Assembly: GCF_012935325.2 (NCBI RefSeq)
Contig: NZ_JABBYG020000004.1
Location: 372,001-436,000, forward strand
DNA from: Paenibacillus sp. PL91
GTDB taxonomy: Bacteria; Bacillota; Bacilli; Paenibacillales; Paenibacillaceae
Length of the DNA stretch: 64,000 bases
Direction: 5' to 3'
The translations under genes were made by a program, and so were the position numbers. The notes under the pieces were generated by a model. The model searched no databases. It was given only the letters and a program-made list of their open reading frames with translations, and had not been told where the DNA came from. Numbering within the stretch: the first letter of the stretch is position 1; the number at the start of each line of letters is the position of its first letter. This document shows positions 47,127 to 55,160 of this stretch, one piece after another.

Positions 47127-48113
47127 TTATAGAGCAACCGGCTGCTTTAGTTCCATCGAACGATATCCTGCAAGCGCAGCATTCGTTGAACGTAAGCCGT
47201 CTTCGCCTGTAATTGGGACGGATTGTCCGCTAAGGATAGCTTGGACGAATGCTTGAATCAAATGGAAATCCATGTTGTCTCCCCAATACTTCCATTGTCC
47301 TTTGCCGATTTGCCCGCTGTACAGCTCATTGGTTTGGGCAAGCCCATCGAGCGAAATAACGCCGCTTGTGCCAATAATTTGCATCGTGACATCGCCCCAT
47401 GTCGGGAATGGCGGCATTCTTGACCAGCTCGTATCGATGACTCCAAAAACGCCGTTTTCAAATTTCACATGCAGCATGCCCGTATCGTCAACTTCCAGCT
47501 TCTCCTTGAACAAGGTGGCAGCATAGGCGTAAACCTCTTTCACCGCTGAACCCGTAAACCAGTTCATCAGATCCATAACATGTACAGTATGATCCAATAG
47601 AGCGCCGCCTCCGGAGAGCTTGGAATCAACGAACCAGCCGCCTGGCGCGGTCCCCCGATTTGTCCCTTTAATCGCGACGATGCTTCCAATTTCTCCCTGT
47701 TCAATCGCTTTCTTCGCTTGTACAACCGCAGCTAAATAACGGCATGGGAAGGCGGTCATCAGCTGTACCTGATTGTCGTGGCATGCTTTAATCATTGCAT
47801 GCATTTCATCCGTCTGAATGCCCAGCGGTTTTTCACATAGCACATGCTTCCCTCTTCTTGCAGCTTCGATGGTAATCTCGGCATGATAAACATTTTCTGA
47901 GCAAATGATTACGGCATCTACCTCTTGGTCAAGCAGCTGATGATAATCGTTGAAATAAGGAAGATGATGCTCGGCAACGAGTGCGCTAACCCTGCTTTCT
48001 ACCGGATCGGCAATGCCTGCAAGCTCAACCTCGGGCAAGCCCCTTAATGCCTCGAAGTAGGAGTATGCATGGCCATGAGCAAAGCTGATCATACCGACTT
48101 TAAGCTTCTTCAT
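47127..48113 (-). CDS. GFO/IDH/MocA-family oxidoreductase
   Basis: The ATG at 48113 is chosen for its AGGAGG site on the reverse strand eight bases upstream; the frame runs on to 48206 but would overlap the upstream gene. The 328-residue protein has an N-terminal NAD(P)-binding Rossmann fold (KVGMISFAHGHAYSYFEALR), the EKPLGIQ motif whose Lys is catalytic in this family, and a C-terminal alpha/beta substrate domain with GGALLDHTVHVMDLMNWF. The canonical glycine-rich loop is modified to SFAHGHAYS. Members oxidise or reduce sugars, inositols and related polyols. It follows the other GFO/IDH/MocA gene by 19 bp, so the two form an operon reading away from the AraC gene. Confidence 0.87.
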   Translation of the reverse strand: MKKLKVGMISFAHGHAYSYFEALRGLPEVELAGIADPVESRVSALVAEHHLPYFNDYHQLLDQEVDAVIICSENVYHAEITIEAARRGKHVLCEKPLGIQTDEMHAMIKACHDNQVQLMTAFPCRYLAAVVQAKKAIEQGEIGSIVAIKGTNRGTAPGGWFVDSKLSGGGALLDHTVHVMDLMNWFTGSAVKEVYAYAATLFKEKLEVDDTGMLHVKFENGVFGVIDTSWSRMPPFPTWGDVTMQIIGTSGVISLDGLAQTNELYSGQIGKGQWKYWGDNMDFHLIQAFVQAILSGQSVPITGEDGLRSTNAALAGYRSMELKQPVAL

Positions 48114-48132
48114 ATTTTTTTCCTCCTGACAG

Positions 48133-49107
48133 TTAGAGTTGAACAGGTTTACCGGTACGTGCGCTCTCAAGCGCAGCATGCGCCAATTCAAGCGCTTTAT
48201 AAGCATCGCTCGCGGTTACGATTGCTTCTGTGCCCTCTCTAATACACTCGATAAAATGCTCCAGCTCAAGCGCATATGGACTCTTGAATGCCGGGCTTTC
48301 AGGGATGGATACCGTAGGTGCCGTCTCTCCAGAAGGATGCTTGTGGATTTGAAGGGAGCTGCTCTTTAAGCTGTTTGTCATGACGACGCCAGCATTTCCG
48401 GCAATTTCGGCTTTCGTATGAAACGGTCCGGGAAATCCCCAATTCGCTTCTACATTTGCGATGGAGCCATTCTCGAATTGCAGCGTTGCAAGCGCGTATT
48501 CCAGCTGCTCGTTTTGATATTGCATGGCGTATACGGATTTGACTTCACCCATGGTCCATCTCAGAAAATCCAAATCATGGATCATCAGATCGACGATTAC
48601 GCCGCCGCTTCGTTCATGGTCTTTATACCAAGGCTTGGCATCGCCCGGATGGGGGCCGACTCGGCTGGCATGTGAAACGCAAGCGCGCCCAATAGCTCCG
48701 CTGTCAAGCGATTCCTTTAAGCTTGCATATTCCGGAAAAAAACGGACGACATGCCCGATGAACAAGCGTACTCCGTTAGTTTTGCAGCCATTTATCATCT
48801 CATCGGCATCTTCGAGAGAGAGGGCGATAGGCTTCTCGCAAATGACATGCTTTCTTGCTTTTGCAGCTAGTAGCGTATATTCTTTGTGTAAATAACTAGG
48901 CAGCGTGATGCTTATCGCGTCGAACTCCGCATTTTCAAGCATATGCTCGAAGGAATAGAAGGCAGGGGCTCCTGTTTGTGCGGAAATATTGTCTGCTAGC
49001 TCCGTTTGCAGGTCGCATACGCCTGTTAATTCAACGCCTTCCAGCTTTGAGTAGATGTTTGCATGGATTTGTCCGAGACCACCGCATCCTAATACAACAA
49101 CTTTCAT
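48133..49107 (-). CDS. GFO/IDH/MocA-family oxidoreductase
   Basis: The ATG at 49107 follows AAGGAGATGG on the reverse strand. The 324-residue protein has the standard dinucleotide motif GCGGLGQIH, the EKPIALS motif with the conserved Lys, and GGVIVDLMIHDLDFLRW, where the Asp/His pair of the family active site lies. The family uses NAD(H) or NADP(H) on sugars and polyols such as myo-inositol. It is first in a two-gene operon, divergent from an AraC regulator that probably controls it. The two oxidoreductases are clearly different proteins, so they could act in sequence, for example in an oxidation and later reduction at different carbons, as in inositol or keto-sugar pathways; this is an inference. 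Confidence 0.9.
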   Translation of the reverse strand: MKVVVLGCGGLGQIHANIYSKLEGVELTGVCDLQTELADNISAQTGAPAFYSFEHMLENAEFDAISITLPSYLHKEYTLLAAKARKHVICEKPIALSLEDADEMINGCKTNGVRLFIGHVVRFFPEYASLKESLDSGAIGRACVSHASRVGPHPGDAKPWYKDHERSGGVIVDLMIHDLDFLRWTMGEVKSVYAMQYQNEQLEYALATLQFENGSIANVEANWGFPGPFHTKAEIAGNAGVVMTNSLKSSSLQIHKHPSGETAPTVSIPESPAFKSPYALELEHFIECIREGTEAIVTASDAYKALELAHAALESARTGKPVQL

Positions 49108-49118
49108 AGTCCATCTCC

Positions 49119-49148
49119 TTCATATGGTTATCGACCTTTCTGTATAAT
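49119..49148 (+). promoter_or_regulatory. candidate sigma-A promoter for the AraC gene
   Basis: A perfect TATAAT lies at 49143-49148, with TTCATA at 49119-49124 as a partial -35 (four of six) at 18 bp. It lies in the divergent gap between the oxidoreductase operon and the AraC gene. The weak -35 would fit an activated promoter. Confidence 0.5.
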
Positions 49149-49235
49149 GATACACAGCAGGCGGGAGAAACGTATATGCGGTTATTTATTCTGTTTGTAT
49201 CCATAATCAATCTATCAATTTGGCGGGGGAGACGT

Positions 49236-50150
49236 ATGGACAGCTTTCAAGAGCCAATTCACTATCAGAATCCACAGCTTTGCATTAAAGTTTGGAAGTT
49301 TATGCATACGGGCAGCGAGCACTTCGGTTATCAGCCTTGGCATTACCATAAAGAAATTGAGTTCATCCTAGTGCTGGAAGGCATCCATGAAATGTATACG
49401 CCGAGCCAAGCCTATAAACTGCATCCGGGAGATGTGATGGTCATCGGCTCCTCCCAGCTCCATAAAGCGCAGGTGCAAGCCGGGAAGCACGTGTCTTATA
49501 TCGTCCTCCACGTCGACCTGGAGCCGTATTTCGACCCGGCAATGATGCATTATACGAGGCATTTTATGGAGATTATGAACCCGCTGGATGATCTTAACTA
49601 TCTGTTCAGCAAGTATCCGCATGTACAAAAAGAGGTAGGCGCTATTCTTCTTCATATCCATGAGGAAGTGATGCAGAAGAAAAAGGGCTATGAGATCGCC
49701 GTCAGTATGCATATTAAACATTTGCTGCTCGTTCTGCTGCGCAATGACGACCAGCTGCTGCTGTCGGCGCATGAATATGTGGATGCTGATTCCTTGCGTC
49801 CAGTTGTCGCGTACGTGGAGAAGCATCTAAGCGAGAAAATCGAAATGGCGGAGGTTAGCCGGCTTGCTGGCATGAGCTACGTTTATTTTTCGAAATATTT
49901 TAAGAAAAAAATGGGGCTTTCGTTTACGGAATTCGTTAATCGCAAGCGGATTTCCAAAGCAAAACGGATGCTGGTGACGGACAACAAGAGCATTACGAGC
50001 ATCGCTGCGGCGGTAGGGATGGAGAATATGGCTCATTTTTATGAGCTGTTCAAGCGATTTAATGAATGCACGCCTAAGCAATTCAAGGAGAACTTGAAGG
50101 GTGGCAGAGTCGCTCTTTCTGCATACGCCGCTTCGAATAAAAGAAATTAG
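49236..50150 (+). CDS. AraC-family regulator with cupin N-terminus; odd C-terminal tail
   Basis: The ATG at 49236 is preceded by GGGGGA; the frame extends to 49176 without a site. The 304-residue protein has an N-terminal cupin sensor domain (HYHKEIEFILVLEG, then LHPGDVMVIG) and a C-terminal AraC DNA-binding domain with two helix-turn-helices: IEMAEVSRLAGMSYVYFSKYF and ITSIAAAVGMENMAHFYELF. It is divergent from the GFO/IDH/MocA pair and upstream of the dioxygenase gene, so it probably senses a carbohydrate-derived ligand and controls one or both. The tail after FKENLKG (last 15-17 residues) is not natural AraC sequence. It reads out of frame through the remnant of a second AraC gene (50101-50253), so the original C-terminus seems to have been replaced. 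Confidence 0.88.
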   Translation: MDSFQEPIHYQNPQLCIKVWKFMHTGSEHFGYQPWHYHKEIEFILVLEGIHEMYTPSQAYKLHPGDVMVIGSSQLHKAQVQAGKHVSYIVLHVDLEPYFDPAMMHYTRHFMEIMNPLDDLNYLFSKYPHVQKEVGAILLHIHEEVMQKKKGYEIAVSMHIKHLLLVLLRNDDQLLLSAHEYVDADSLRPVVAYVEKHLSEKIEMAEVSRLAGMSYVYFSKYFKKKMGLSFTEFVNRKRISKAKRMLVTDNKSITSIAAAVGMENMAHFYELFKRFNECTPKQFKENLKGGRVALSAYAASNKRN

Positions 50151-50253
50151 CGAGAACATCGGGTTTTTGAACAGCACTTACTTTATTACGGTGTTTAAGA
50201 AGAAGTATGGCGTATCTCCAAATCAGTATCGGCAAATGAAAAGAGCAAACTAA
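50101..50253 (+). pseudogene. C-terminal fragment of a second AraC-type gene
   Basis: In a frame different from the gene it overlaps, this stretch encodes a second helix-turn-helix: RIKEISENIGFLNSTYFITV, then FKKKYGVSPNQYRQMK, ending at a TAA at 50251-50253. Preceding codons (VAESLFLHTPL) also match the helix just before the second HTH in AraC proteins. There is no start or first HTH, so it is a remnant. It begins right where the intact AraC gene leaves its family-like sequence, which suggests a deletion that joined two tandem AraC genes. Confidence 0.75.
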
Positions 50254-50339
50254 GATTGAATGAGATGGATAATCGGATAGTGCCGAAGATATGCATACTT
50301 TTGCGGATCGAATGAGAAGTATATGAGCGACCCCTCCGT

Positions 50340-50345
50340 TATGAT
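50340..50345 (+). promoter_or_regulatory. candidate -10 box for the dioxygenase operon
   Basis: TATGAT at 50340-50345 lies about 26 bp before the GGAGGGG ribosome binding site of the PhyH gene. No good -35 box is visible, which would fit an AraC-activated promoter. Confidence 0.35.
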
Positions 50346-50383
50346 AAAAACAACGCAAGATTACTTATTTGGAGGGGTTTATG

Positions 50384-51121
50384 ATGGCAAACGCAACACT
50401 GTCCGAGCAAGAGGTTCAATTTTATAAGAAGAATGGTTATGCGCTCCATAAGAAACAGTTATTCAGTCAAGACAAGATGGCAGAGCTGTCGGCTATATTC
50501 GAAGAGCAATGGGAGCTGGTCGGCAGAAAGCTGAACAGCGAGCTGGATACGCCTCATTTCCGCGATGAGCGGCTGCTTAAGTTCCTCTTAAGCGATGAGG
50601 TGCTGAATCTGGTTGAGCCGCTCATTGGACCTAACATCGGGCTGTGGTCAAGCCATTTCATTTGCAAGGAGCCGCTAATCGGCAAACAAACGCCATGGCA
50701 TGAGGATTCCGCTTATTGGAACGGCCGCCTCAGCAACTTTGACAATATCGTAACCGTATGGCTGGCAATCGACCGCAGCTCGAAGGAAAATGGCTGTATG
50801 CGCGTCATTCCCGGCACGCATAATAACGGATTTTCCGAATACGAAGAGGTTGATGGAAACCAGAACATTTTTAATACGGAAATTAAAAACACGGATGAAT
50901 CAAAGGCGGTTTATTTCGAGCTTGAGCCCGGCGAGTGCTCCGTGCACGATTCCCGCATTATTCATGGGGCAGCAGCCAATATGAGCCCATTGCGCCGCTG
51001 CGGCTATACGATGCGTTATTTCTCGACGGAAGCGCAGGTTTATACGGAGAAAAACCAAAATCATAAAATATGGCTCGCAAGAGGCAAGGATATAGCTGGC
51101 AATCCATTTATAAATGTATAA
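50384..51121 (+). CDS. phytanoyl-CoA dioxygenase (PhyH) family protein
   Basis: GGAGGGG at 50371-50377 is followed by two adjacent in-frame ATGs (50381, 50384); spacing favours 50384, giving 245 residues. The PhyH fold is shown by the iron-binding triad: His106 and Asp108 in TPWHEDSAYW and His194 in RIIHGAAAN, with an Arg about ten residues later (SPLRRCGYT) for 2-oxoglutarate. It should be a non-heme Fe(II)/2-oxoglutarate oxygenase that hydroxylates a small molecule in the cytosol. Its neighbours (sugar isomerase-like protein, AraC regulators, GFO/IDH/MocA enzymes) suggest a carbohydrate or other small polar substrate rather than a lipid. It is separated by 32 bp from the isomerase gene and likely cotranscribed with it. 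Confidence 0.85.
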   Translation: MANATLSEQEVQFYKKNGYALHKKQLFSQDKMAELSAIFEEQWELVGRKLNSELDTPHFRDERLLKFLLSDEVLNLVEPLIGPNIGLWSSHFICKEPLIGKQTPWHEDSAYWNGRLSNFDNIVTVWLAIDRSSKENGCMRVIPGTHNNGFSEYEEVDGNQNIFNTEIKNTDESKAVYFELEPGECSVHDSRIIHGAAANMSPLRRCGYTMRYFSTEAQVYTEKNQNHKIWLARGKDIAGNPFINV

Positions 51122-51153
51122 AGAATGAATAAAACTAGAAGGAGCTGCACTTC

Positions 51154-51960
51154 ATGAAACTTAGGTTAATAAAAGCGTTATGGGGAATGGAAGGCACGTA
51201 TGAAGAGCAATTAGCCCGTGCAGCAGCGGCCGGTTACTATGGCATTGAAGCTCCGCTGCCTTCCTTATCGAGGGAACAGTCTTTTAGAGAAGCGCTTGAG
51301 CGCCATAACCTAGCCTTTATCGCACAGGTGAGCACCCAAGGCGATCATCTAGCCAGCTTCGAGGAGCAGGTGGAGCGCGCAACAAGCTTTAAGCCGTTGT
51401 TTATTAACTCGCAGAGCGCTAGAGACAGCATGACGGAAGCCGAGCAGGATCGCTTTTATGAGGCAGCTCTTGCCATTGAGCGAAGAGCGGGCATTGCAGT
51501 CGGGCATGAAACGCATCGAAGCCGTCCGATGTTTACGCCTTGGACAACGGCAAGGCTGCTGAAGCAATTTCCGGAGCTGCGCATTACAGCAGATTTTAGC
51601 CACTGGGTAAACGTATGCGAATCGCATCTGGAAAATCATGAGGAAGAGCTTGCTCTTGCGATGGAAAGAACGATTCACATTCATGGCCGAGTAGGTTTTC
51701 CAGAGGGACCGCAGGTTCCGCATCCGGCCGCTCCTGAGTATAAAGCCGAGCTTGTGCTATTTACGAAGTGGTGGAAGCAAATTTTGGATCGTCAAGCGAA
51801 GAAAGGCAACGCTTTCGCCACCTTTACGGCTGAATTTGGGCCACCTTGCTACATGCCGACAGTGCCGTTCACCAATAAACCGGTCGCTGATTTATGGGAA
51901 GTGAATCAGTGGATGACCGATTATATTTCCGCTAATTATGTAGAGTGGTTTAAAGATTAG
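51154..51960 (+). CDS. sugar phosphate isomerase/epimerase-like TIM-barrel protein
   Basis: AGAAGGAG precedes the ATG at 51154. The 268-residue product matches the xylose isomerase-like TIM barrel family (AP_endonuc_2): EEQLARAAAAGYYGIEAPLP early, VGHETHRSRP with a likely metal-binding Glu and His, ITADFSHWVN with the Asp and His metal ligands, and IHIHGRVGFPEGPQ with a further His. Members isomerise or epimerise sugars, keto-sugars and inosose derivatives with a divalent metal. It lies between the PhyH oxygenase and an AraC gene in the same direction with short gaps, so the three form an operon. The substrate cannot be read from the sequence. Confidence 0.85.
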   Translation: MKLRLIKALWGMEGTYEEQLARAAAAGYYGIEAPLPSLSREQSFREALERHNLAFIAQVSTQGDHLASFEEQVERATSFKPLFINSQSARDSMTEAEQDRFYEAALAIERRAGIAVGHETHRSRPMFTPWTTARLLKQFPELRITADFSHWVNVCESHLENHEEELALAMERTIHIHGRVGFPEGPQVPHPAAPEYKAELVLFTKWWKQILDRQAKKGNAFATFTAEFGPPCYMPTVPFTNKPVADLWEVNQWMTDYISANYVEWFKD

Positions 51961-51987
51961 CAAATAAACAAGAGGGGGAGAGCAAGG

Positions 51988-52836
51988 TTGGATCATTACA
52001 AAACGCCGGAGAGGCTGCTCAGCAAAAACTTTTTAACGTTGTCCTCCCCCTTCCGTATTTATAAGCATGTTATCGATCACCACATTCAAACGCATTGGCA
52101 TGAGTTTTTCGAGATCGGTTTTATCGTCTCGGGGTCAGGCACGCATATTTTAAACGGCGAGCCATTTCCTCTGAAGAGAGGAATGGCTTTTTTGCTTACT
52201 ACCGCTGATTTCCACGAGATCATACCGGATGAAGGCGAGACGGTTCATTTGTATGATTTTATATTCGAGGATTCGTTCATTCGACCGGCATTAACTGAAA
52301 TGTTATTCGAGCAGGCATCTCATTATGCCCATACCTTCGAAGGCGCCATAGTTGACACTATCGAAGCGGAATTTGATCGTATTTGGGGTGAAACACAGCT
52401 TTGGCAGCCAGGCAGCGATCTGATCGTTCAAGGCAGCTTTGAGAGGATACTGATCGAACTATTCAGACAAACCGGCCAGAAGCAGCGCGCAGCGGAAACC
52501 GCAACCGTACATGCCGTTCATCCCTCGATTAGAAAATCAGTCATCTATATCCAGCATCACTTCCGAGAGCCGATTACGCTTCAAAAAGTTTCAGAGCATG
52601 TTGGGCTCTCCGCGAATTATTTCAGCGAATGCTTTCGGAAGCAGACGGGCACTTCCTTCCAAGTGCATCTGCAGGAGAAAAGGCTGCAGTTCGCTAAGGC
52701 TCTGCTCGTCAGCACAGCGCTGCCGATAACGGAAATCTGTTATGCCTCCGGCTTTAATACGATACCGAATTTTGAGCGATTCTTTAAAAGAAAGTTTGGC
52801 CAAGCGCCTCGCGATTATAGGAAAAGCAATAAATAA
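51988..52836 (+). CDS. AraC-family transcriptional regulator with cupin sensor domain
   Basis: The TTG at 51988 is chosen for AGAGGGGGAG (51971-51980) seven bases upstream. The 282-residue protein has an N-terminal cupin domain (HIQTHWHEFFEIGFIVSGSG and a following FPLKRGMAFLL) and two C-terminal helix-turn-helices: ITLQKVSEHVGLSANYFSEC and ITEICYASGFNTIPNFERFF, ending QAPRDYRKS as in the family. It is the last gene of the dioxygenase/isomerase operon, so it probably controls its own operon. It is distinct from the other AraC gene at 49236 and intact throughout. Confidence 0.9.
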   Translation: MDHYKTPERLLSKNFLTLSSPFRIYKHVIDHHIQTHWHEFFEIGFIVSGSGTHILNGEPFPLKRGMAFLLTTADFHEIIPDEGETVHLYDFIFEDSFIRPALTEMLFEQASHYAHTFEGAIVDTIEAEFDRIWGETQLWQPGSDLIVQGSFERILIELFRQTGQKQRAAETATVHAVHPSIRKSVIYIQHHFREPITLQKVSEHVGLSANYFSECFRKQTGTSFQVHLQEKRLQFAKALLVSTALPITEICYASGFNTIPNFERFFKRKFGQAPRDYRKSNK

Positions 52837-52837
52837 G

Positions 52838-52875
52838 CCTTCTATACACTTTTAAGTGTGTGGGAGGTTTTTTTT
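52838..52875 (+). terminator. rho-independent terminator after AraC gene
   Basis: A 13-bp stem (52838-52850 with 52855-52867, some wobble pairs) and a 4-nt loop start two bases after the stop of the AraC gene, followed by eight T. Confidence 0.88.
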
Positions 52876-52997
52876 GCGCATGCTAACTTATTCCGGCCTT
52901 ATTCATGCGAGTTGTTTCTAAACTGTAAACTTTCTCTGGCTTAGTTGTTAGTCAAAACGAGGCTGTGATACCATCAAGTTGGAATGGAGATGAACAG

Positions 52998-53693
52998 ATG
53001 GAGCTAACGAAAATTTTAATTATAGAAGACGAAGCGGCCATTGCGGATTTGCTGGCCTACGGCTTGCAGAAGGAAGGCTTTCAAACCGCAGTTGCCCATA
53101 ATGGAAAAGATGGATTAAAGGAAATTGATGAATTCAAACCAGATCTGCTGCTGCTGGACTGGATGCTGCCCGATCAAAGCGGTCTTGATATATGCAAAAA
53201 AATGATGGGCAAATATATGCTTCCGATCATTATGATTACAGCGAGATCAGATATTTCAGACAAAGTGATCGGGATGGAGCTCGGCGCCGATGACTACATT
53301 ACGAAGCCGTTTGATATGCGTGAGGTGATCGTCCGTATCCGTACGCTGCTGCGCAGAATCAATCCGGTATCGGCTGCCACTCCGGAACCGGTGCCTTCTT
53401 TGATCAAAATTAAAGCGATTGAAATTAATGTGATCGAACGAACGGTCAAAAAAGACGATGAACCAATCGAGCTTACGCCAAAAGAGTTTGATCTCTTAAT
53501 GACGTTGACCAGCTCAAGAGGTAGAGTATTTACCCGCTCAAACTTGCTGGATATCGTGTGGGGATACAATTATTTCGGAGATACGAGGACCGTCGATATT
53601 CATATTCAGCGTTTGCGCAAGAAGCTCGATGCCAATGACTTGATCACAACCGTATTTCGTGTCGGCTACAAATTCGAGAAAAATGTGGATTGA
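52998..53693 (+). CDS. OmpR/PhoB-family response regulator
   Basis: The ATG at 52998 has TGGAG eight bases upstream; an earlier in-frame start is less likely. The 231-residue protein has a receiver domain with acidic pair Glu10/Asp11, phosphoacceptor Asp54 in LLLLDWMLP, Thr81 and Lys103 (ITKPFD). A winged helix-turn-helix follows (IELTPKEFDLLMTL, then RTVDIHIQRLRKKL). It is three bases ahead of a histidine kinase gene, so the two form a classic pair. The target genes are unknown; the lipoprotein gene coupled to the kinase and the amidase further on hint at an envelope role. Confidence 0.93.
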   Translation: MELTKILIIEDEAAIADLLAYGLQKEGFQTAVAHNGKDGLKEIDEFKPDLLLLDWMLPDQSGLDICKKMMGKYMLPIIMITARSDISDKVIGMELGADDYITKPFDMREVIVRIRTLLRRINPVSAATPEPVPSLIKIKAIEINVIERTVKKDDEPIELTPKEFDLLMTLTSSRGRVFTRSNLLDIVWGYNYFGDTRTVDIHIQRLRKKLDANDLITTVFRVGYKFEKNVD

Positions 53694-53696
53694 GCT

Positions 53697-55160
53697 ATGA
53701 TACAGTCGATCAAAGTTAAGTTTCTCATCGGGCTATTGGTCATTTTTGCAGCCTCGCTGCTGCTGCTGCATCATTTTGTTATGCAAATTATTGAATCCAG
53801 CAATGAAACGACGATCACTCAGGATTTGAACAGCATGAAGAAGAACAGCAATGTTTATGTAAGACAGACGTTTATGATCAACCATTATAGTCATGATGAG
53901 ATTTATTTTGAGCAGATGTCCAAAGAATTGGTGGATGATTTGAATAAAATTACGTCCAGCAGCGTTGCCGTTTACTCTGTTGACGGCAAGCTCCTTGCCG
54001 CATCGGACAAGGCTGCCTTCGAGCGACCTCCGGGGGACGACTTTAAGCATGCTTTAAAGGGAGAAACAGCCTACACGATCATGCATCATGATAAAATATC
54101 GTCCATCTCTTTTTCGTATCCTGTTGTAATTGAAGGGGATAAGATAGGCATTTTGCGATTTGCCAAGGACGTGTCCTTGCTTTACGGGCATAGCCAGCAA
54201 ATATTAAATGTCATTATGTATGTGACGTTTGCGATTTTTGCTATGAGCTTGCTGCTCTGCTTTGCTTTGTTCTGGAACATTACGCTTCCCATCGTGAAGT
54301 TGACAAAGGTATCTACAGAAGTGATAGACGGCAATCTAAATGTGCATATCGCATTAAATCGAAAGGATGAGCTGGGCAAGCTAGCCCACAACTTCAATCA
54401 GATGATTGAGAAAATTCGCTTGCAGATCGGCAAAATCGAGAAAGACCGGGATCGCCTTAAAGAGCTGAACCTGCATCGCAAGCAATTTTACGATAATGTG
54501 ACCCATGAATTGAAAACGCCTTTGACCTCTATTATGGGATATGCGCAGATGATCAAGGAGAATGGCCAGAGCGATGAGGTTTTTTTCGAGAAAGGGATTG
54601 ATCATATTGCAGACGAGAGCGCGCGGCTTCACGAAATGGTTCTGCAATTGTTGGAGCTGTCCAGAGAGACGGATTCTAAAGCTCCCTTTGAAAGCATGGA
54701 GGCAGGAGCTATTTTGGTGAGCGTTTGCGAGGGAATGGCATTTAAAGCGCAAAAATACAAAAAGAACATTTTGTGCGAAGTAGAAGGACAGCTCATGATT
54801 GAAGGGAGTTCAACAAAGCTGAGACAGCTATTTATCAATTTGGTTGACAATGCGATTAAATACGGTGATGCGTCCTCTGAAATTATTGTGAACGCGGTAC
54901 AGGCTTCGGAATGTATTCAGATTTCCGTTATCAATCAGGGAGAGGTTATTCCACCTGATCATTTGGAACGCATTTTCGAGCCTTTCTATAGAGAGAACGG
55001 CCGTCTTGAAAAGGAAATCGGCAGTCGAGGCCTCGGACTCAGCATATGCAAAGCAATTGTAGAAGAACATCAGGGAACCATTCAAATTCGAAGCGAGAAC
55101 TCGGAAACGAGTGTACTCGTTCAAATTCCGCGTATGGATGCGAAGCAGGTGAACGTATGA
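53697..55160 (+). CDS. sensor histidine kinase with extracytoplasmic domain
   Basis: The 487-residue protein starts 3 bp after the regulator gene. It has a membrane helix at about residues 8-29, an extracellular domain of about 140 residues (probably PAS/Cache-like), a second helix at about 170-195, HAMP, a HisKA domain with His270 in YDNVTHELKTPLTSIM, and an HATPase_c domain with NLVDNAIKYGD and RGLGLSICKAI. It autophosphorylates on His270 and passes phosphate to the adjacent regulator. It overlaps the following lipoprotein gene by four bases, so the lipoprotein may be an accessory sensor or a target-site partner. The ligand is unknown. Confidence 0.93.
   Translation: MIQSIKVKFLIGLLVIFAASLLLLHHFVMQIIESSNETTITQDLNSMKKNSNVYVRQTFMINHYSHDEIYFEQMSKELVDDLNKITSSSVAVYSVDGKLLAASDKAAFERPPGDDFKHALKGETAYTIMHHDKISSISFSYPVVIEGDKIGILRFAKDVSLLYGHSQQILNVIMYVTFAIFAMSLLLCFALFWNITLPIVKLTKVSTEVIDGNLNVHIALNRKDELGKLAHNFNQMIEKIRLQIGKIEKDRDRLKELNLHRKQFYDNVTHELKTPLTSIMGYAQMIKENGQSDEVFFEKGIDHIADESARLHEMVLQLLELSRETDSKAPFESMEAGAILVSVCEGMAFKAQKYKKNILCEVEGQLMIEGSSTKLRQLFINLVDNAIKYGDASSEIIVNAVQASECIQISVINQGEVIPPDHLERIFEPFYRENGRLEKEIGSRGLGLSICKAIVEEHQGTIQIRSENSETSVLVQIPRMDAKQVNV

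Noticed and set aside
52945..52972. TTGTTA with a downstream GATACC as a promoter for the two-component operon
   Set aside because: The -10 match is only three of six at 16 bp; too weak to list.
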